Of a stretch of DNA of 64,000 bases, positions 1 through 11,400 are shown one piece after another; position 1 is the stretch's first letter; every line of letters starts with the position of its first letter. The notes under the pieces are model-generated. The model searched no databases, was not told the origin of the DNA, and saw only the letters and a program-made list of their open reading frames with translations. The DNA lies in assembly GCF_032854445.1 (NCBI RefSeq), contig NC_088305.1, forward strand, positions 25,444,628-25,508,627, written 5' to 3'. Made by a program: the position numbers and the translations under genes. This DNA is from Liolophura sinensis (Eukaryota; Mollusca; Polyplacophora; Chitonida; Chitonidae).

Positions 1-1510
1 GCATTTACTAGACCCGACGCCATGGCATCCAGTAGATCCGACGCCAGGGCATTTACTAGACCCGACGCCATGGCAAGCACTAAACCAGACGTCATGGCAT
101 CCAGTAGATCCGACGCCTGGGCATTTACTAGACCCGACGCCATGGCATGCACTAAACCAGACGTCATGGTATCCAGTAGATCTGACGCCTGGGCATTTAC
201 TAGACCCGACGCCATGGCATGCACTAAACCAGACGTCATGGCATCCACTAAACCAGACGTCATGGCATCCACTAGACCCGACGCCATGGCATCCACTAGA
301 CCCGACGTCATGGCATCCACTAGACCCGACGCCAGGGCATCCACTAGACCCGACGCCATGGCATCCATTAGACCCGACGTCATGGCATCCACTAAACCAG
401 ACGTCATGGCATCCAGTAGATCCGACGCCTGGGCATTTACTAGACCCGACGCCAGGGCATCCACTAGACCCAACGCCATGGCATCCAGTAGATCCGACGC
501 CAGGGCATTTACTAGACCCGACGCCATGGCATCCACTAAACCAGACGTCATGGCATCCAGTAGATCCGACGCCAGGGCATTTACTAGACCCGACGCCATG
601 GCATGCACTAAACCAGACGTCATGGCATCCAGAAAATCCGACGTCATGGCATCCATTAGACCCGACGTCATGGCATCCACTAAACCAGACACCATGGCAT
701 CCAGTAGATCCGACGCCAGGGCATTTACTAGACCCGACGCCATGGCATGCACTAAACCAGACGTCATGGCATCCAGTAGATCCGACGCCAGGGCATTTAC
801 TAGACCCGACGCCTGGGCATTTACTAGACCCGACGCCATGGCATTCACTAGACCCGACGTCATGGCATCCACTAGACCCGACGCCATGGCATCCACTAGA
901 CCCGACGTCATGGCATCCAGTAGATCCGACGCCAGGGCATTTTCTAGACCCGACGCCATGGCATCCACTAAACTAGACGTCATGGCATCCAGTAGGCCCG
1001 ACGCCTGGGCATTTACTAGACCCGACGCCATGGCATCCACTAAACCAGACGTCATGGCATCCAGTAGATCCGACGCCAGGGCATTTACTAGACCCGACGC
1101 CATGGCATGCACTAAACCAGACGTCATGGCATCCAGTAGATCCGACGCCAGGGCATTTACTAGACCCGACGCCATGGCATCCAGTAGATCCGACGTCATG
1201 GCATCCACTAGACCCGACATCATGGCATCCACTAGACCCGACGTCATGGCATCCACTAGACCCGACGTCATGGCTTCCACTAGACCCGACGCCATGGCAT
1301 CCACTAGACCGGACGCCAGGGCATCCACTAGACCCAACGCCATGGCATCCACTAGACCCGACGCCAGGGCATCCACTAGACCCGACGCCAGGGCATCCAC
1401 TAGACCCATCGTCATGGCATCCACTAGACCCAACGTCATGGCATCCACTAGACCCGACGCCATGGCATCCACTAAACCAGACGCCATGGCATCCACTAAA
1501 CCAGACGCGG
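1..1510. repeat. 24-bp minisatellite (about 62 units), continues past the left edge
   Basis: Head-to-tail units of exactly 24 bp, core GCATCCACTAGACCCGACGC plus CATG. Variant units (CAGTAGATCC, TTTACTAGACCC, TGCACTAAACCAG) recur in the same order, giving a higher-order repeat of about 72 bp. No length variants are seen, so all units stay in register. Ends at about 1510 with GTGCGCTGGTATCAGTAG. Confidence 0.97.
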
Positions 1511-1527
1511 TGCGCTGGTATCAGTAG
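1..1527 (+). CDS. Possible repeat protein (8-residue repeat), open at the left edge; coding status doubtful
   Basis: The array reads as a continuous frame of 8-residue repeats of the type MASTRPDA, with variants MASSRSDA, RAFTRPDA and MACTKPDV, ending PDAVRWYQ then TAG six codons after the last repeat. The frame is open from base 1, so any start lies outside the window. Against coding: the unit is a multiple of three, a second plus frame is nearly open, and at least one and probably two minus frames also look free of stops, so openness is a property of the unit. No signal peptide, recognised domain or splice site supports a gene. It could be the C-terminus of a low-complexity secreted or matrix protein, or plain satellite DNA; the second is more likely. 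Confidence 0.18.
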   Translation, partial: AFTRPDAMASSRSDARAFTRPDAMASTKPDVMASSRSDAWAFTRPDAMACTKPDVMVSSRSDAWAFTRPDAMACTKPDVMASTKPDVMASTRPDAMASTRPDVMASTRPDARASTRPDAMASIRPDVMASTKPDVMASSRSDAWAFTRPDARASTRPNAMASSRSDARAFTRPDAMASTKPDVMASSRSDARAFTRPDAMACTKPDVMASRKSDVMASIRPDVMASTKPDTMASSRSDARAFTRPDAMACTKPDVMASSRSDARAFTRPDAWAFTRPDAMAFTRPDVMASTRPDAMASTRPDVMASSRSDARAFSRPDAMASTKLDVMASSRPDAWAFTRPDAMASTKPDVMASSRSDARAFTRPDAMACTKPDVMASSRSDARAFTRPDAMASSRSDVMASTRPDIMASTRPDVMASTRPDVMASTRPDAMASTRPDARASTRPNAMASTRPDARASTRPDARASTRPIVMASTRPNVMASTRPDAMASTKPDAMASTKPDAVRWYQ

Positions 1528-1756
1528 AGTTTTACACTCATAGCATCAGTGGACTAACTCGTCATTTTTACTCGGTGATCGGGTAAAGAATTGGGATCGA
1601 CCAGACTGGCCACTGATAATATGAGAGCGATAATGTTCTAAATAAGTGACGTTTGCAGTGTGCAGTTGTGCTTCTCTCGTCTATGTGTAAATTAACCGTT
1701 GCTATCAAAATTCCCAGATGATAATTTAAAGATCCACCAGATTCACCAGGTAGCAT

Positions 1757-1918
1757 ATCAAAGACTTTAAAAATGGCACATGTTGCTGCCACGCTTGGCG
1801 CTCAACACTGAAAGGATAGAGCGAGGAAACAGGAATTGTGGCCCGGTGTCAGCAAAATGTGAGTGGGTGGGGTGTCATGTCTGGTGTATCAGCATGACAT
1901 TTCATTGGGGCAGCACTT
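1757..1918 (+). mobile_element. SINE family B, partial copy
   Basis: Matches the copy at 7478 from CAAAGACTTTAAAAATGG through GGGTGTCATGTCTGGTGT. Both ends are missing. The family is described at 18187. Confidence 0.75.
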
Positions 1919-2105
1919 TAAAACCAGATTTAACTTTAAGTCAAGTCTTCAGTTACGTACTTGGCCTAAAATAAATTGTGTAACATTATATTAAATATGA
2001 ACTATAAAATTGCTGCTTTTATACTTTGACTCTGGAGAACTGCAGTGGCTGCTAAGTTTGGCTAAAAATTTAAATATAAAATATGACTTAATACCAGTAT
2101 TAGCT
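1919..2105. repeat. Dispersed repeat family D, copy 1
   Basis: About 185 bp that realign with 36775-36957: AGTCAAGTCTTC, TTGTGTAACATTATATTA, TACTTTGACTCTGGAGA and CTTAATACCAGTATT occur in the same order. The element seems to begin and end in TAATACCAG. No coding capacity. Confidence 0.7.
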
Positions 2106-2441
2106 CATAAAATTTCTCACAACTGGGACCAGCATTACTTCATTCATTCATTCTAAATAATACGGCGACATTACTTTTCCACTGACATACGATGGCTGTT
2201 TAGCGCCGTACTCAAATGGTGGAAAATGGTGGAAATCGGAGTGCCCGGCGTAAACCACAGACCTTAGGCGAGTAACTGACAAACTTTCCCACTTGATGCG
2301 CACCATATTTGTGAAAGAAAAGTGTCTTCATTAACATTAAATTGTGCAGACGTGGCCACACAAGCGTCGACGGCATACCACAAGCCATACAAGTGGGAGA
2401 ATCTTCAAATGTCCTGTCCAAAAGAGCGCTTTGTGACATAC

Positions 2442-2682
2442 CTGTTGGAGCAACAGTCGTCCCGGTTCAACAGAGTCACGTATACTACCTCAGATATCGA
2501 CCCCAGATCCACAATCCACCAGGGGTAGGACTCATTCTTAGTGCTGGAACAGCTGCCCATGTGGAAATCTGCATAATGGACCCCGTCCACAGCCTTTCCA
2601 GCGTCAACGACTGTACTGGACTGCCACGCATGCGCCTCCATAGCAAGGTTTTCCAGACCGCGCGTATGCAAGGAAACCATCC
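2442..2682 (-). CDS. Single exon of a fucolectin-like (FTP / F5-8 type C) lectin domain; partial gene or relic
   Basis: Read on the minus strand, an acceptor TTATGTAG at 2683-2690 and a donor CAG|GTATGT at 2442/2441 bound an 80-codon open stretch. It has the hallmarks of the eel-fucolectin/tachylectin-4/pentraxin (FTP) variant of the F5/8 type C fold: NLAMEAHAWQSST, then AVDG, GSCSST, YPWWIVDLG and LNRDDCC. In that family the DCC motif is the vicinal disulfide next to the fucose pocket; the basic residues of the binding site would lie partly in the missing next exon. The exon enters in phase 2 (two bases before ATG) and leaves with AG, so the internal ATG need not be a start. I found no exon for the C-terminal half down to base 1, so the gene may continue off the window to the left, or this is a broken fragment. 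The domain call is good; a functional gene is uncertain. Confidence 0.6.
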
Positions 2683-3258
2683 CTACATAAGGAAAAGAGA
2701 TGTGTGATAAACGGATAGAATCAGTACCCTATCACATTTCACAAATATAATTCTGTGTATTTTAGAGGGTAAAATTTTTATAAGTTTTAACGATGAAACT
2801 GATATTCTGCACGAGAGGACACAAGGAGACAGGTAGTGATGAGGCTTCATGTGAGATCCCCTTACCGTTCCACGGCATCCCTCACAGCTGCGGGCATGCA
2901 AAGGTCCAAATTTGGACGCTCAACCTGTGTCGAGATTTTCATGGCTGCTTTCTCATAGGCTGGGCCAGGCATGTGCCGAAGCTTTTTGGCAATGGAATGT
3001 ATGAGACTGAGTTACAGCACTATGCATTTACATTGCCGCTTAAAATTAATAGGGGTCCGAGGCCAGCTGTAAGGTCGATCCTACAATGAAGCCGTTTGTC
3101 ATGGCGACATTTTACCAGTTTAAGATGAATCGCCAAAATCTAAAACCTAAAACAGTTACCAACAGTATTCCCGAACAGAACAATATTGTTAACAAGCAGT
3201 TATCCTGTATAGGCTTAAATAGCTATACACAGCAATAACAATTGTGTATAAATGAACA

Positions 3259-3376
3259 ATTCCCCCAGGCTTTGTTCGGTTTCATACTGCTGGCCGCCGT
3301 CGTATGAGTGGAATATTCTTGAGTACGGCGTAATACACCAATCAAATCAATAAATAAATAAATCAATAAATAAATA
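3259..3376 (+). mobile_element. SINE family A, 5'-truncated copy
   Basis: 3' half only: CTGGCCGCCGTCGTATGAG, GAATATTCTTGAGTACGGCG, then a (AAAT) tail. The family is described at 29269. Confidence 0.85.
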
Positions 3377-3442
3377 TAAATGCACCACATCGTCGCCATG
3401 TTGGTGTGAAGGTACAAACAAATACATGCATACCAATACGGT

Positions 3443-3525
<83 letters not shown>

Positions 3526-3682
3526 TTCATTTATTCATTTATTTGATTGGTGTTTTACGTAGTGCTCAAGAATATTTCACTTACACTACGGCGGCCAGCA
3601 TTATTATGGTGGGAGGAAACCGGGCAGAACCCTGGGGAAACCCACGACCATCCGCAGGTTGATAGATGACCTTCCCACATAC
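3443..3682 (-). mobile_element. SINE family A, minus copy with a very long (ATTT)n tail
   Basis: The plus strand shows about 23 copies of ATTT (3443-3535), then GATTGGTGTTTTACG, CAAGAATATTTCACTTACAC, GGTGGGAGGAAACCGGGCAG. The tail is much longer than in other copies and is now a microsatellite. It lies next to the copy at 3259 in opposite orientation. Confidence 0.9.
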
Positions 3683-4002
3683 GGTACCAATGCGGTGTAA
3701 AGTTGCAGGTAAAAATACATGCTATTCGATCGTAAGTCATTTATGTAAAACTAATTATCTTGCCCGGTAATTTTTGCAGATTTGTCTTTGTTATGAACGT
3801 GCATCTTCAAGACATTTTTTCTGTCGTAAAATATAAAACACAGCAAAAATATTGTGTATATAAACTGACGTTTTAAATAATATACAAAGAATATTACTGA
3901 GAATTGCTGTCGATGTTCTTAAAAATGTTCTCAACAACATTTCCGAAGACAGTTGTTACAAACATATTCCTGAAAGTAAGTTTCAATATTCCTGAAAGCT
4001 AT

Positions 4003-4345
4003 GTATGCCAACAATCTCTGTGACGATATCTACACCAACAATCTCTGTGACGATATCTACACCAACGATCTCTGTGACGATATCTACACCAACAATCTCT
4101 GTGACGATATCAACACCAACGGTCTCTGTGACGTTATCTACACCAACGATCTCTGTGACGATAACTACACCAACAATCTCTGTGACGATATCAACACCAA
4201 CGATCTCTGTGACGATATCTACACCAACGATCTCTGTGACGATATCTACACCAACGATCTCTGTGACGATATCAACACCAACGATCTCTGTGACGATATC
4301 TACACCAACGATCTCTGTGACGATATCTACACCAACAATATTCCC
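4003..4345. repeat. 27-bp minisatellite, about 12-13 units
   Basis: Unit ACCAACRATCTCTGTGACG plus ATATCTAC, with few substitutions (AACAAT/AACGAT, CTAC/CAAC). Two plus frames and one minus frame are all open across it (TISVTISTP, CDDIYTN and VGVDIVTEI repeats), so none is evidence of a protein. Confidence 0.95.
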
Positions 4346-4859
4346 GAGTATATCAGCCACAATGTCTTTGAATATATTTACCTATACAATGTTTCAGAAC
4401 ATTACTATATACCAATAATAACCGTGATAAAAGCTAATAATAATGCAGTTCTGTCTACAATATTCCTGAAGGTTGATGTCAACTGAAAAAAATGTCTTGA
4501 AGTTACCGTTATACCACCACTAACGACAATAAAATATTGCATCGTTTGAAAACCATATGGATGGTAATTTTAGCATTGGCGAACTCAGCGGTAGAGTTTT
4601 AACATGAGAAAGAAGAGTTTTTTTTCTATAACCAAACGCTGGTGACAAACTATAATGCGAATCAGAGGCCTGTTTTTACAAAGCTGTCGCAAACTGAGTC
4701 GGTCGCAACTTCCATCACAACTTACAGTGAAAAGATACGACAACGTGGTATTTACACCGTCTGTCTTAGTTCGGAAACGTTGAGGACAATGCATGCATGA
4801 ACTTATATTGATATTCTTCAGTCTCATAAATTGTTTTCAATGAATAGCCTTTTCTGTTT

Positions 4860-5078
4860 GTGGCCGTTGTGGGTTCAAGTCCAGCTCATGCTGCCATGGC
4901 TTCCTCTTCGGCAGTAAGTGGGAAAGTCTGTCACCAACCTGCGGATGCTCGTGGGTCTCACCTGGGCTCTGCCCGGTTTCCTCTCACCATATAATGCTGG
5001 CCGCCATCGAATAAGTGAACTATTCTTGTGTACAGCGTAAAACACCAGTCAAATAAATAAATAAATAAATAAATAAAT
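4860..5078 (+). mobile_element. SINE family A, copy lacking the A-box end
   Basis: Starts near the B box (GGGTTCAAGTCCAGCTCATG) and runs to CACCAGTCAAATAAATAAAT. Contains ATAATGCTGGCCGCCATCG and AACTATTCTTGTGTACAGCG. Confidence 0.88.
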
Positions 5079-6245
5079 TTTCTGATAATGCAATTTAGAG
5101 AAAAAAATGAATTATCCTTTTAAGTACTATATACATATAAGCATTCAAATAATTACGCACTAATACTGATATACAAGCTCAAATACAAACATACTATTAT
5201 ATTAAGATAAAAGGAGAAGGAGAGATTTAATATTATGACTTACATTTACTTTTTCACACAACCATCCAGGTGTACCGTGATCTTACCGTATAGTATGACA
5301 TGGATCCAGGAAACCAGCTTAAAAGTTGTCGGTGCCATATCTAATCAAACAGTCCGAATTAGAATTAAACATGTGTGCACTTCAGAGAATGAATGTCAAA
5401 ATGCGTTGATCACAAACCAAATTTCTGATGAAAACGCACGCATGATTATGCTGGTATAAACCGAGATGAGGTCAGCATGTATGTTCGAATAATACCGGGA
5501 CGGACCGTTTGGAGAGGAAAACCCAGTGCGTCAGATGGTATATAGATGTTGATTATGATAATAGGACTATCCGAGAGCAGAGATCGTATACATGGATTGA
5601 TAGGCCCTTTGTACCACGGCATTGTTTTATATGGGCGTATGTATGAGTTATCGGGGCCCCAAACTATTATCCGATAATTGGAATTTATCCGACAACTAGG
5701 AATTAACACATGGGCAACGAATTACCTCAGTATAAAGCCCTATTGTATTTGCCTTTGAATGGAAACGTCATTTGGGCGTGAGCCACATATTATACGACCA
5801 TTTACGGATTAGGGGTAGGGTGCGGAAATGTTTGCCCAATACATGGTTTATATCTTTGAAGAGTGACGATCACCGCGCTTATATCCGATTAATCTGTTAA
5901 CAATCTCGGTTGTATATGCAAGGGCAATCGAAGCTCTCAGTACACAAAGAAACGAACTGATGAATATTTACCGATATACACTGTATATGAAGTAAACTGT
6001 TATTCCGTTAACTGGCGCATTCTGGCCATTAGCATTTAACACTCAACGAATTTGTGTGGCCATAGGATTAGAGTGGACAATGGATGCTTTTAGTCAGTGT
6101 CTGTGTATTACGCAATCACATTTATGGAACAATCCATGTGCCTCTCTCAAAGGTGCGTACACAGATTGGTGGAGGAAACACAGCCCTCTGTAAAATAATA
6201 CGGCATTTCATCAATGCATCAATATATCAATGTGCATCATTTTCA
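5079..6245. other. Unassigned non-coding stretch
   Basis: AT-rich DNA with only short open frames (the longest about 90 codons) that show no domain, splice pattern or similarity I recognise. No tandem array. Confidence 0.5.
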
Positions 6246-6405
6246 TTTCTTCTGGCTTCTCGTCCGACCGTGTGTGGGAAGGCCTCCCAGTATCTTACGG
6301 ATGATCATGGGTTTTCTCCCGTCATAATGCTGGCCGCCGTCGTATATAAGTATAAAATACTTCTGAGCACGACATAAAACTCCAATCAATTACATAAATA
6401 AACTT
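6246..6405 (+). mobile_element. SINE family A, diverged 3' half
   Basis: CTTCTGGCTTCTCGTCCGAC through ATAATGCTGGCCGCCGTCG and ACTCCAATCAATTACATAAA. The most diverged of the longer copies. Confidence 0.75.
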
Positions 6406-7477
6406 ATTATAAATATCTGGGGTCTGAAAGTCCTATGAGGGCATTTCTGAGGTGGAGAACATTTTCACCGATTTATTGAACCAGTTCCAGTTTTATAGTG
6501 TAATGCCGCGGTGTGTTTTAGCATCTCCGTAAGGTTTTCTCGCATTTGGGTACGTAAACGCGCATGAAGAATCGTTAATGTGAAGCACAATACTTAGTTA
6601 TAAAATACCGGTCAATTTTATTTTTTTTCACAATAAAGTTTTAGTATTGTATGTTTGCACTTTTCAGCTGTACGTCAAAGAAAATGGTCGCATTTCCAGT
6701 GATTCGGCCAGTGCATGATTTAAAAAAAAAACGCTCGCTATGGGTAACTTGACCGAGTCGCTAGAAATTCGGGCCGACTCTTATTTTTTTTTTCGGGAAG
6801 ACAAACATTGCCGAACACAAAGCACTTCACTGCTCCGATTTACCGAAACCAGGTTCAGTATTACAGGTGTGTTTCCACCGGAGCCAGAAGAAAATCAGGA
6901 ACTGAAAACGTGATAGGATCAGATGAAACCATCGTACCGCGCCCACAGACCGATTTGGGGCCAATCATGCAGAAAATGTGCAAAGACAAATTTGTTCTTT
7001 TTCTGTGCACGGCAAGGTAATGAATTTAGGCCTACTCTAATTCTTCTAATTTTTCGGACATCCTACATGACCGCGAGTGGAAGACATCAAGTTAATCACA
7101 TCTCATGTGGAAGCAAGGTTTTCAAAGGTGTTTTATTACCGAATTGTTTGATCCCTTCAGTTTTGTGGATTATTCCATAGACTCACCACATGAACTACAA
7201 GCATAGTTTAACCAGCAAAATACGCCAAACAGGCCTATACCAAGTAAGTTTTTAATTAATTTTACGTGGGCCATACTGATAGAGTTTTACCAACATCCTT
7301 TTTGTAGTGAAGGAATCCCCCATATCGCAGAGATAGGCCAAAGTGCAAAATTTATGAGCTGGTCCTTGTAGTGTTATGTGGTTCAGTGATAACAATCAAA
7401 TAAATAAATGTATACCACACAATGTGTGGAAAGGCCCACTTCAGTGACCTAATGATTAGAACGAAGTCGAGACATAC
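6406..7477. other. Unassigned non-coding stretch with one MITE-end remnant
   Basis: No gene recognised. At 7034 CTAATTCTTCTAATTTTTCGGACAT resembles the ends at 57302 and, inverted, 18650-18722. The remainder has short open frames only. Confidence 0.45.
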
Positions 7478-7738
7478 CAAAGACTTTAAAAATGGTGCTT
7501 GTTGCTGTCTCGCTTGGTGTTCAGCACTGAGAGAATAGAGCAAGGAAATAGAGCAATGACTGGTTGGCCCGGTGTCAGTATAATGTGACTTGGTGGGGTG
7601 TCATGTCTGGTGTCTCCCGCAGCACTTTGACGGCATGGACACAGGAAGACACAATATATATGTAAACACTCCTAATGACTCCCCGTCGTCATATGACTGA
7701 AAAATAAAAAAAAAAGTACGTCATTGAACCCCAAGCAC
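7478..7738 (+). mobile_element. SINE family B copy, near complete in its body
   Basis: CAAAGACTTTAAAAATGGTG, TCAGTATAATGTGACTTGG, GACACAGGAAGACACAATAT, GTCGTCATATGACTGAAAAA and GAACCCCAAGCACACATACA in order; the 5' tRNA-like head is missing. Confidence 0.85.
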
Positions 7739-8080
7739 ACATACATATACATACAATGTGCAAGGCCGGAGTGCGAAGACATCTATCTTTTATTTATGGC
7801 ATGCTCTGTGACATTGCCTATTACTACTGATCATCTAGACATATTTCTTAGAACATCTTCAGAATAAGAACGTGCTGCATTTCCAGTAATAGAAAAACGG
7901 AACAGGAGATTGATGGTAAGAAACACCATTTTGATTTATCGCTGACTTGAATGGCTTGAACAAATACTTATCATTCTTCTCCAATCTAATTTCTGTCACT
8001 GCACAAGCTCGTGTGATTTTTAGTGGTACGTATGAGTGTGTATTAAAGGCATAAGCTTCTTCTAGAAGTACATCTATATT

Positions 8081-8266
8081 TACTTATTTGATTGGTATTT
8101 TACGCCGTACTCAAGAATATTTCACTTATACGACGGTGGCCAGCATTATGGAAACCGGGCAGAGCCTGGGGGAAACCCACAACCATCCGCAGGTTGCTGA
8201 CAGACCTAAGAACGTACGGCCGGAGAGGAAGCCCGCATGAGCTGGACTTGAACTCACTGCGACTGT
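8081..8266 (-). mobile_element. SINE family A, minus copy just upstream of PYM1
   Basis: Plus strand: TTGATTGGTATTTTACGCC, CTCAAGAATATTTCACTTAT, then CGGAGAGGAAGCCCGCATGAG and the reversed B box. It ends about 90 bp before the PYM1 start codon, so it sits in the promoter or 5' UTR region. Confidence 0.88.
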
Positions 8267-8354
8267 AAAGTACATATATAAGCAAAATTAGTGTTGGTGA
8301 CATAGTTATGTCCCTTGGTAAGAAATCTTTTTGTCTGAAAACACGTTTTTCAAC

Positions 8355-8409
8355 ATGGCGACTGCAAATTCTCTGGAACGGGATGGGGTGGTACGAGATG
8401 ATACAACGG
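8355..8409 (+). CDS. PYM1: PYM1 exon 1 (coding part)
   Basis: ATG then 18 codons reading [18 protein letters not shown] plus one base, donor G|GTAAAT at 8410. Spliced to exon 2 it gives [17 protein letters not shown], which parallels the TETGKYI...RPDG start of vertebrate PYM1. Too short to be noticed as a separate open frame. Confidence 0.75.
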
Positions 8410-11400
8410 GTAAATTGTCTCCGAAAACACTTACAAATTATACAGAAAACATTTACCCTCTGTCTGCACGTGTAACTAACTGTGGATTCATCATGTAAAA
8501 GGCATTGTGGATTCCAAACTTAAATATATGCCACATTGACAAGTGTCCATATTTCGTGAGATTAAGACCCCGAGGCTCTAACCAGGGATTATGCCTCTTG
8601 TATTAATTCACTATATGCCTTTAATAAGAGGGGAAATCACACAGTCGTATTTTTAGGAAACGTACCTGTGAATGATTTGAGAGACTTAGTCCGAAATTGC
8701 TCTGACAGTAGCTCTACGGGACAATGTTCACATGGAAACATAGCCCTTTGTGCAGGCACTGACTTACCCTGCACTCCACGGTCCTCACTGTGCAGTGTTC
8801 AGCACACTGTTGTTGTCCGCTGCATGACGTGGTTGTCGGTAATCCCTATCCATTTGTGCGTCTGATGTATGCTAGTTAAGTGATGTGATTCGCCTTGCAA
8901 GTGCTCTAGACCAAAACATGACATACCAGCATCATCTGTGATTCATGCGCCATTTTTGAAATTTCGGTATAATGACTCCACAAAAATTGGAATTTCTCTA
9001 TTTCTCACATTACCCCATATGGAGGCAGAAAAGACCAAAGGCGTGGCTGGCTGTCTACAAGTATTGCCATGCAAACAAATGGATGAGCTGTGTTAGTCAT
9101 GTACACAGAGAAGTTTTGGTCCAAGGCACGTTTGCAAGGTGTTCATCATATCATCGGATGCAAAAATGGACACGACAACCACGTCATGGAGCAGACAACA
9201 ACAGTGTGTTGAGGACAGCTCACTGAAAAGTCAGTGCATCCATATGTTTCTACATAAACACAGTCCCATAGAGCTACTCTGACGGTAGGTTTGGCAAAAT
9301 TTTGTTTGGCCTAGGAAGTAGGATGGCCCCAAACTAACGTCAGAGCATGCTCCATTTGAAAGCCTGATGCATTTCCGTGGCAGTGTTTCATGGAATTTGA
9401 GACAAAAATTGTCTATCAAATATGTCTCCAGTATGTCTATGGAGACACTTATGTTATATTTACTTTATTGATTTATCGGATGCACAGTGTGATGTGAATA
9501 ACAGCTTGTGGTGCAAATTAACCTCTGTTTACCTTTTCACATGTTTCTAGTTTGTCAAATCCATGTCATACCATCTCCCTGCCACTTAAGGATGGATTTA
9601 AGTGCCACAACCATTTGACTTTAATATTACAGTTACTTGTGCATGACACAAATTGTTTAAATGTACAAAACGATATCAGCCTTCTATGTTATGATACCTT
9701 GTTAACGTTTAAATTTGTTTTTCAAGGAGAGGTATTTATCCCTGCCTCAAGACGACCAGATGGAACCTGGAGAAAACCTCGGAAAGTCAAAGAAGGTTAT
9801 GTCCCTCAGGAAGAAATGCCTGTGTAAGTCAAAATGTAGGGCCTTAATAAAACTAGATATGGGGGCCTCCATCACTGAGGGGGTAGCATGTCAGCGTAAC
9901 GCAATGATCCAGGAGCCTATCAGCATTGCGATGGCTGCGAGTTCAAGTCCAGCTCATGCTGCCTTCATCTCTGGCTGTAAGTGGGAAGGTCTGCAGCAAA
10001 CTGCAGATGGTTGTGGGTTTCGTCTGAGCTTAGTTTCCTCCCACCATAATGCTGGTCATTGTGATGTAAGTGAAATATTCTTGACTACGTGTGAAACACC
10101 AAATAAATAAATGCTAAAATCTTTTTCACCTGGGTTAAATTCACTTCGTTTCCACCTCCAGGGGCTGAATCCACAAAGTACTTTCTGACTTTGGTCAAAA
10201 CTTAAAAACCCTGTACGATGCTTAGTTTTTGCTACTGGAAGTTGAAATTTGGACACATTTGTCTTAAGATCACATTGAAGGGGGGGGGGGGGGGTCAAAG
10301 TTTTAATTTCTGAAACTCAAAAATAAGGTTTGAGATCGTATTTCAAATTTTGATTTAAGTCAGAAATGGCTTTGTGGGATCATCCCCTGATCTTTAGGAA
10401 TGTGACGAAAAGGTGTTGTGGTGATTAGCTCAGAGTGGTTATGACATCAAAGCAGAGAATTAGGGTACTGGCCATTTAGAAGAAAGTTGATGTTTTGTAC
10501 AGATATATACTTCTGATAAATTGTAGCGCCCTTAAATAAACAGCTGCTTCCATACAAAGCCTTTGCAATGAATACGACGGTTAAATGATAATGATTATTT
10601 AAAGTTAATCTGGATTTCCGTGATAAAAATATAATAGAAAAGCAGAGTGCTGTCATCGTGCTTTTTTTTGAGATATGAAGAAAATTGTGGGCCTTTGTGG
10701 CCCAGAGGGTTAGCACGCCAGCACAATGCAATGACCCAGGAGCCTCCCACCAATGCTGTCGCTGTGAGTTCATGTCCAGCTCATGTTGGCTTTCTCTTCG
10801 GCCAAATGTGGGAAGGTCTGCCTCTAACCTGTGGGTAGGCGTGAGTTTCTCCCATGCTCTGCGTGGTCTCCTCCAACCATAATGCGGGCCACCATTGTGT
10901 AAGTGAAATATTCTAGAGTATGGCGTAAAACACCAATCAAATAAATGAATAAATTTAGAAGAAAGTAAGTTGTGAAGATGCAAACTCCTGAGAAATTGTA
11001 GTGGCCTCAAACAAAGAGCGAGCTTGAATGAACTAAAATTTCGCCCACAAAAGTTCATTTGTAGACTAATGTAACAAAATAGTATTTTCTGTGTTGAAAC
11101 TTTCTGAAACATACTGAAACAGTTTCCAGTATAATATCATCCCAGCTTCCAAACAAACCTCAAAACGCCTTTCTACAATCAATAGAACTTTCAGAATCAG
11201 GAAAATGGACAAGTTAGTTATGGAGGAAATTTATTGTTATTTAGGATACTTTCCTTACAAAGCCTTTGCAATAAAGAAAACTCAGTTGGTTAGTACACTA
11301 GCGCAGAGCAATGACCCAGGGGTCTCTCACCAATGCAGTCGCTGTGAGTTCAAGTCCAGCTCATGCTGGCTTCCTCTCCGGCCGTAAGTGGGAAGATCTG

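Noticed and set aside
3443-3535. Leu/Phe/Ile/Tyr-rich frame over (ATTT)n
   Set aside because: Translation of the microsatellite tail of a SINE.
3983-4486. Open frames of TISVTISTP, CDDIYTN and VGVDIVTEI repeats
   Set aside because: Three frames on both strands are open at once because the 27-bp unit is a multiple of three; no start context, signal peptide or splice support.
10447-11112. 221-codon minus frame
   Set aside because: Runs antisense through a SINE and PYM1 intron 2; no domain and no splice logic.
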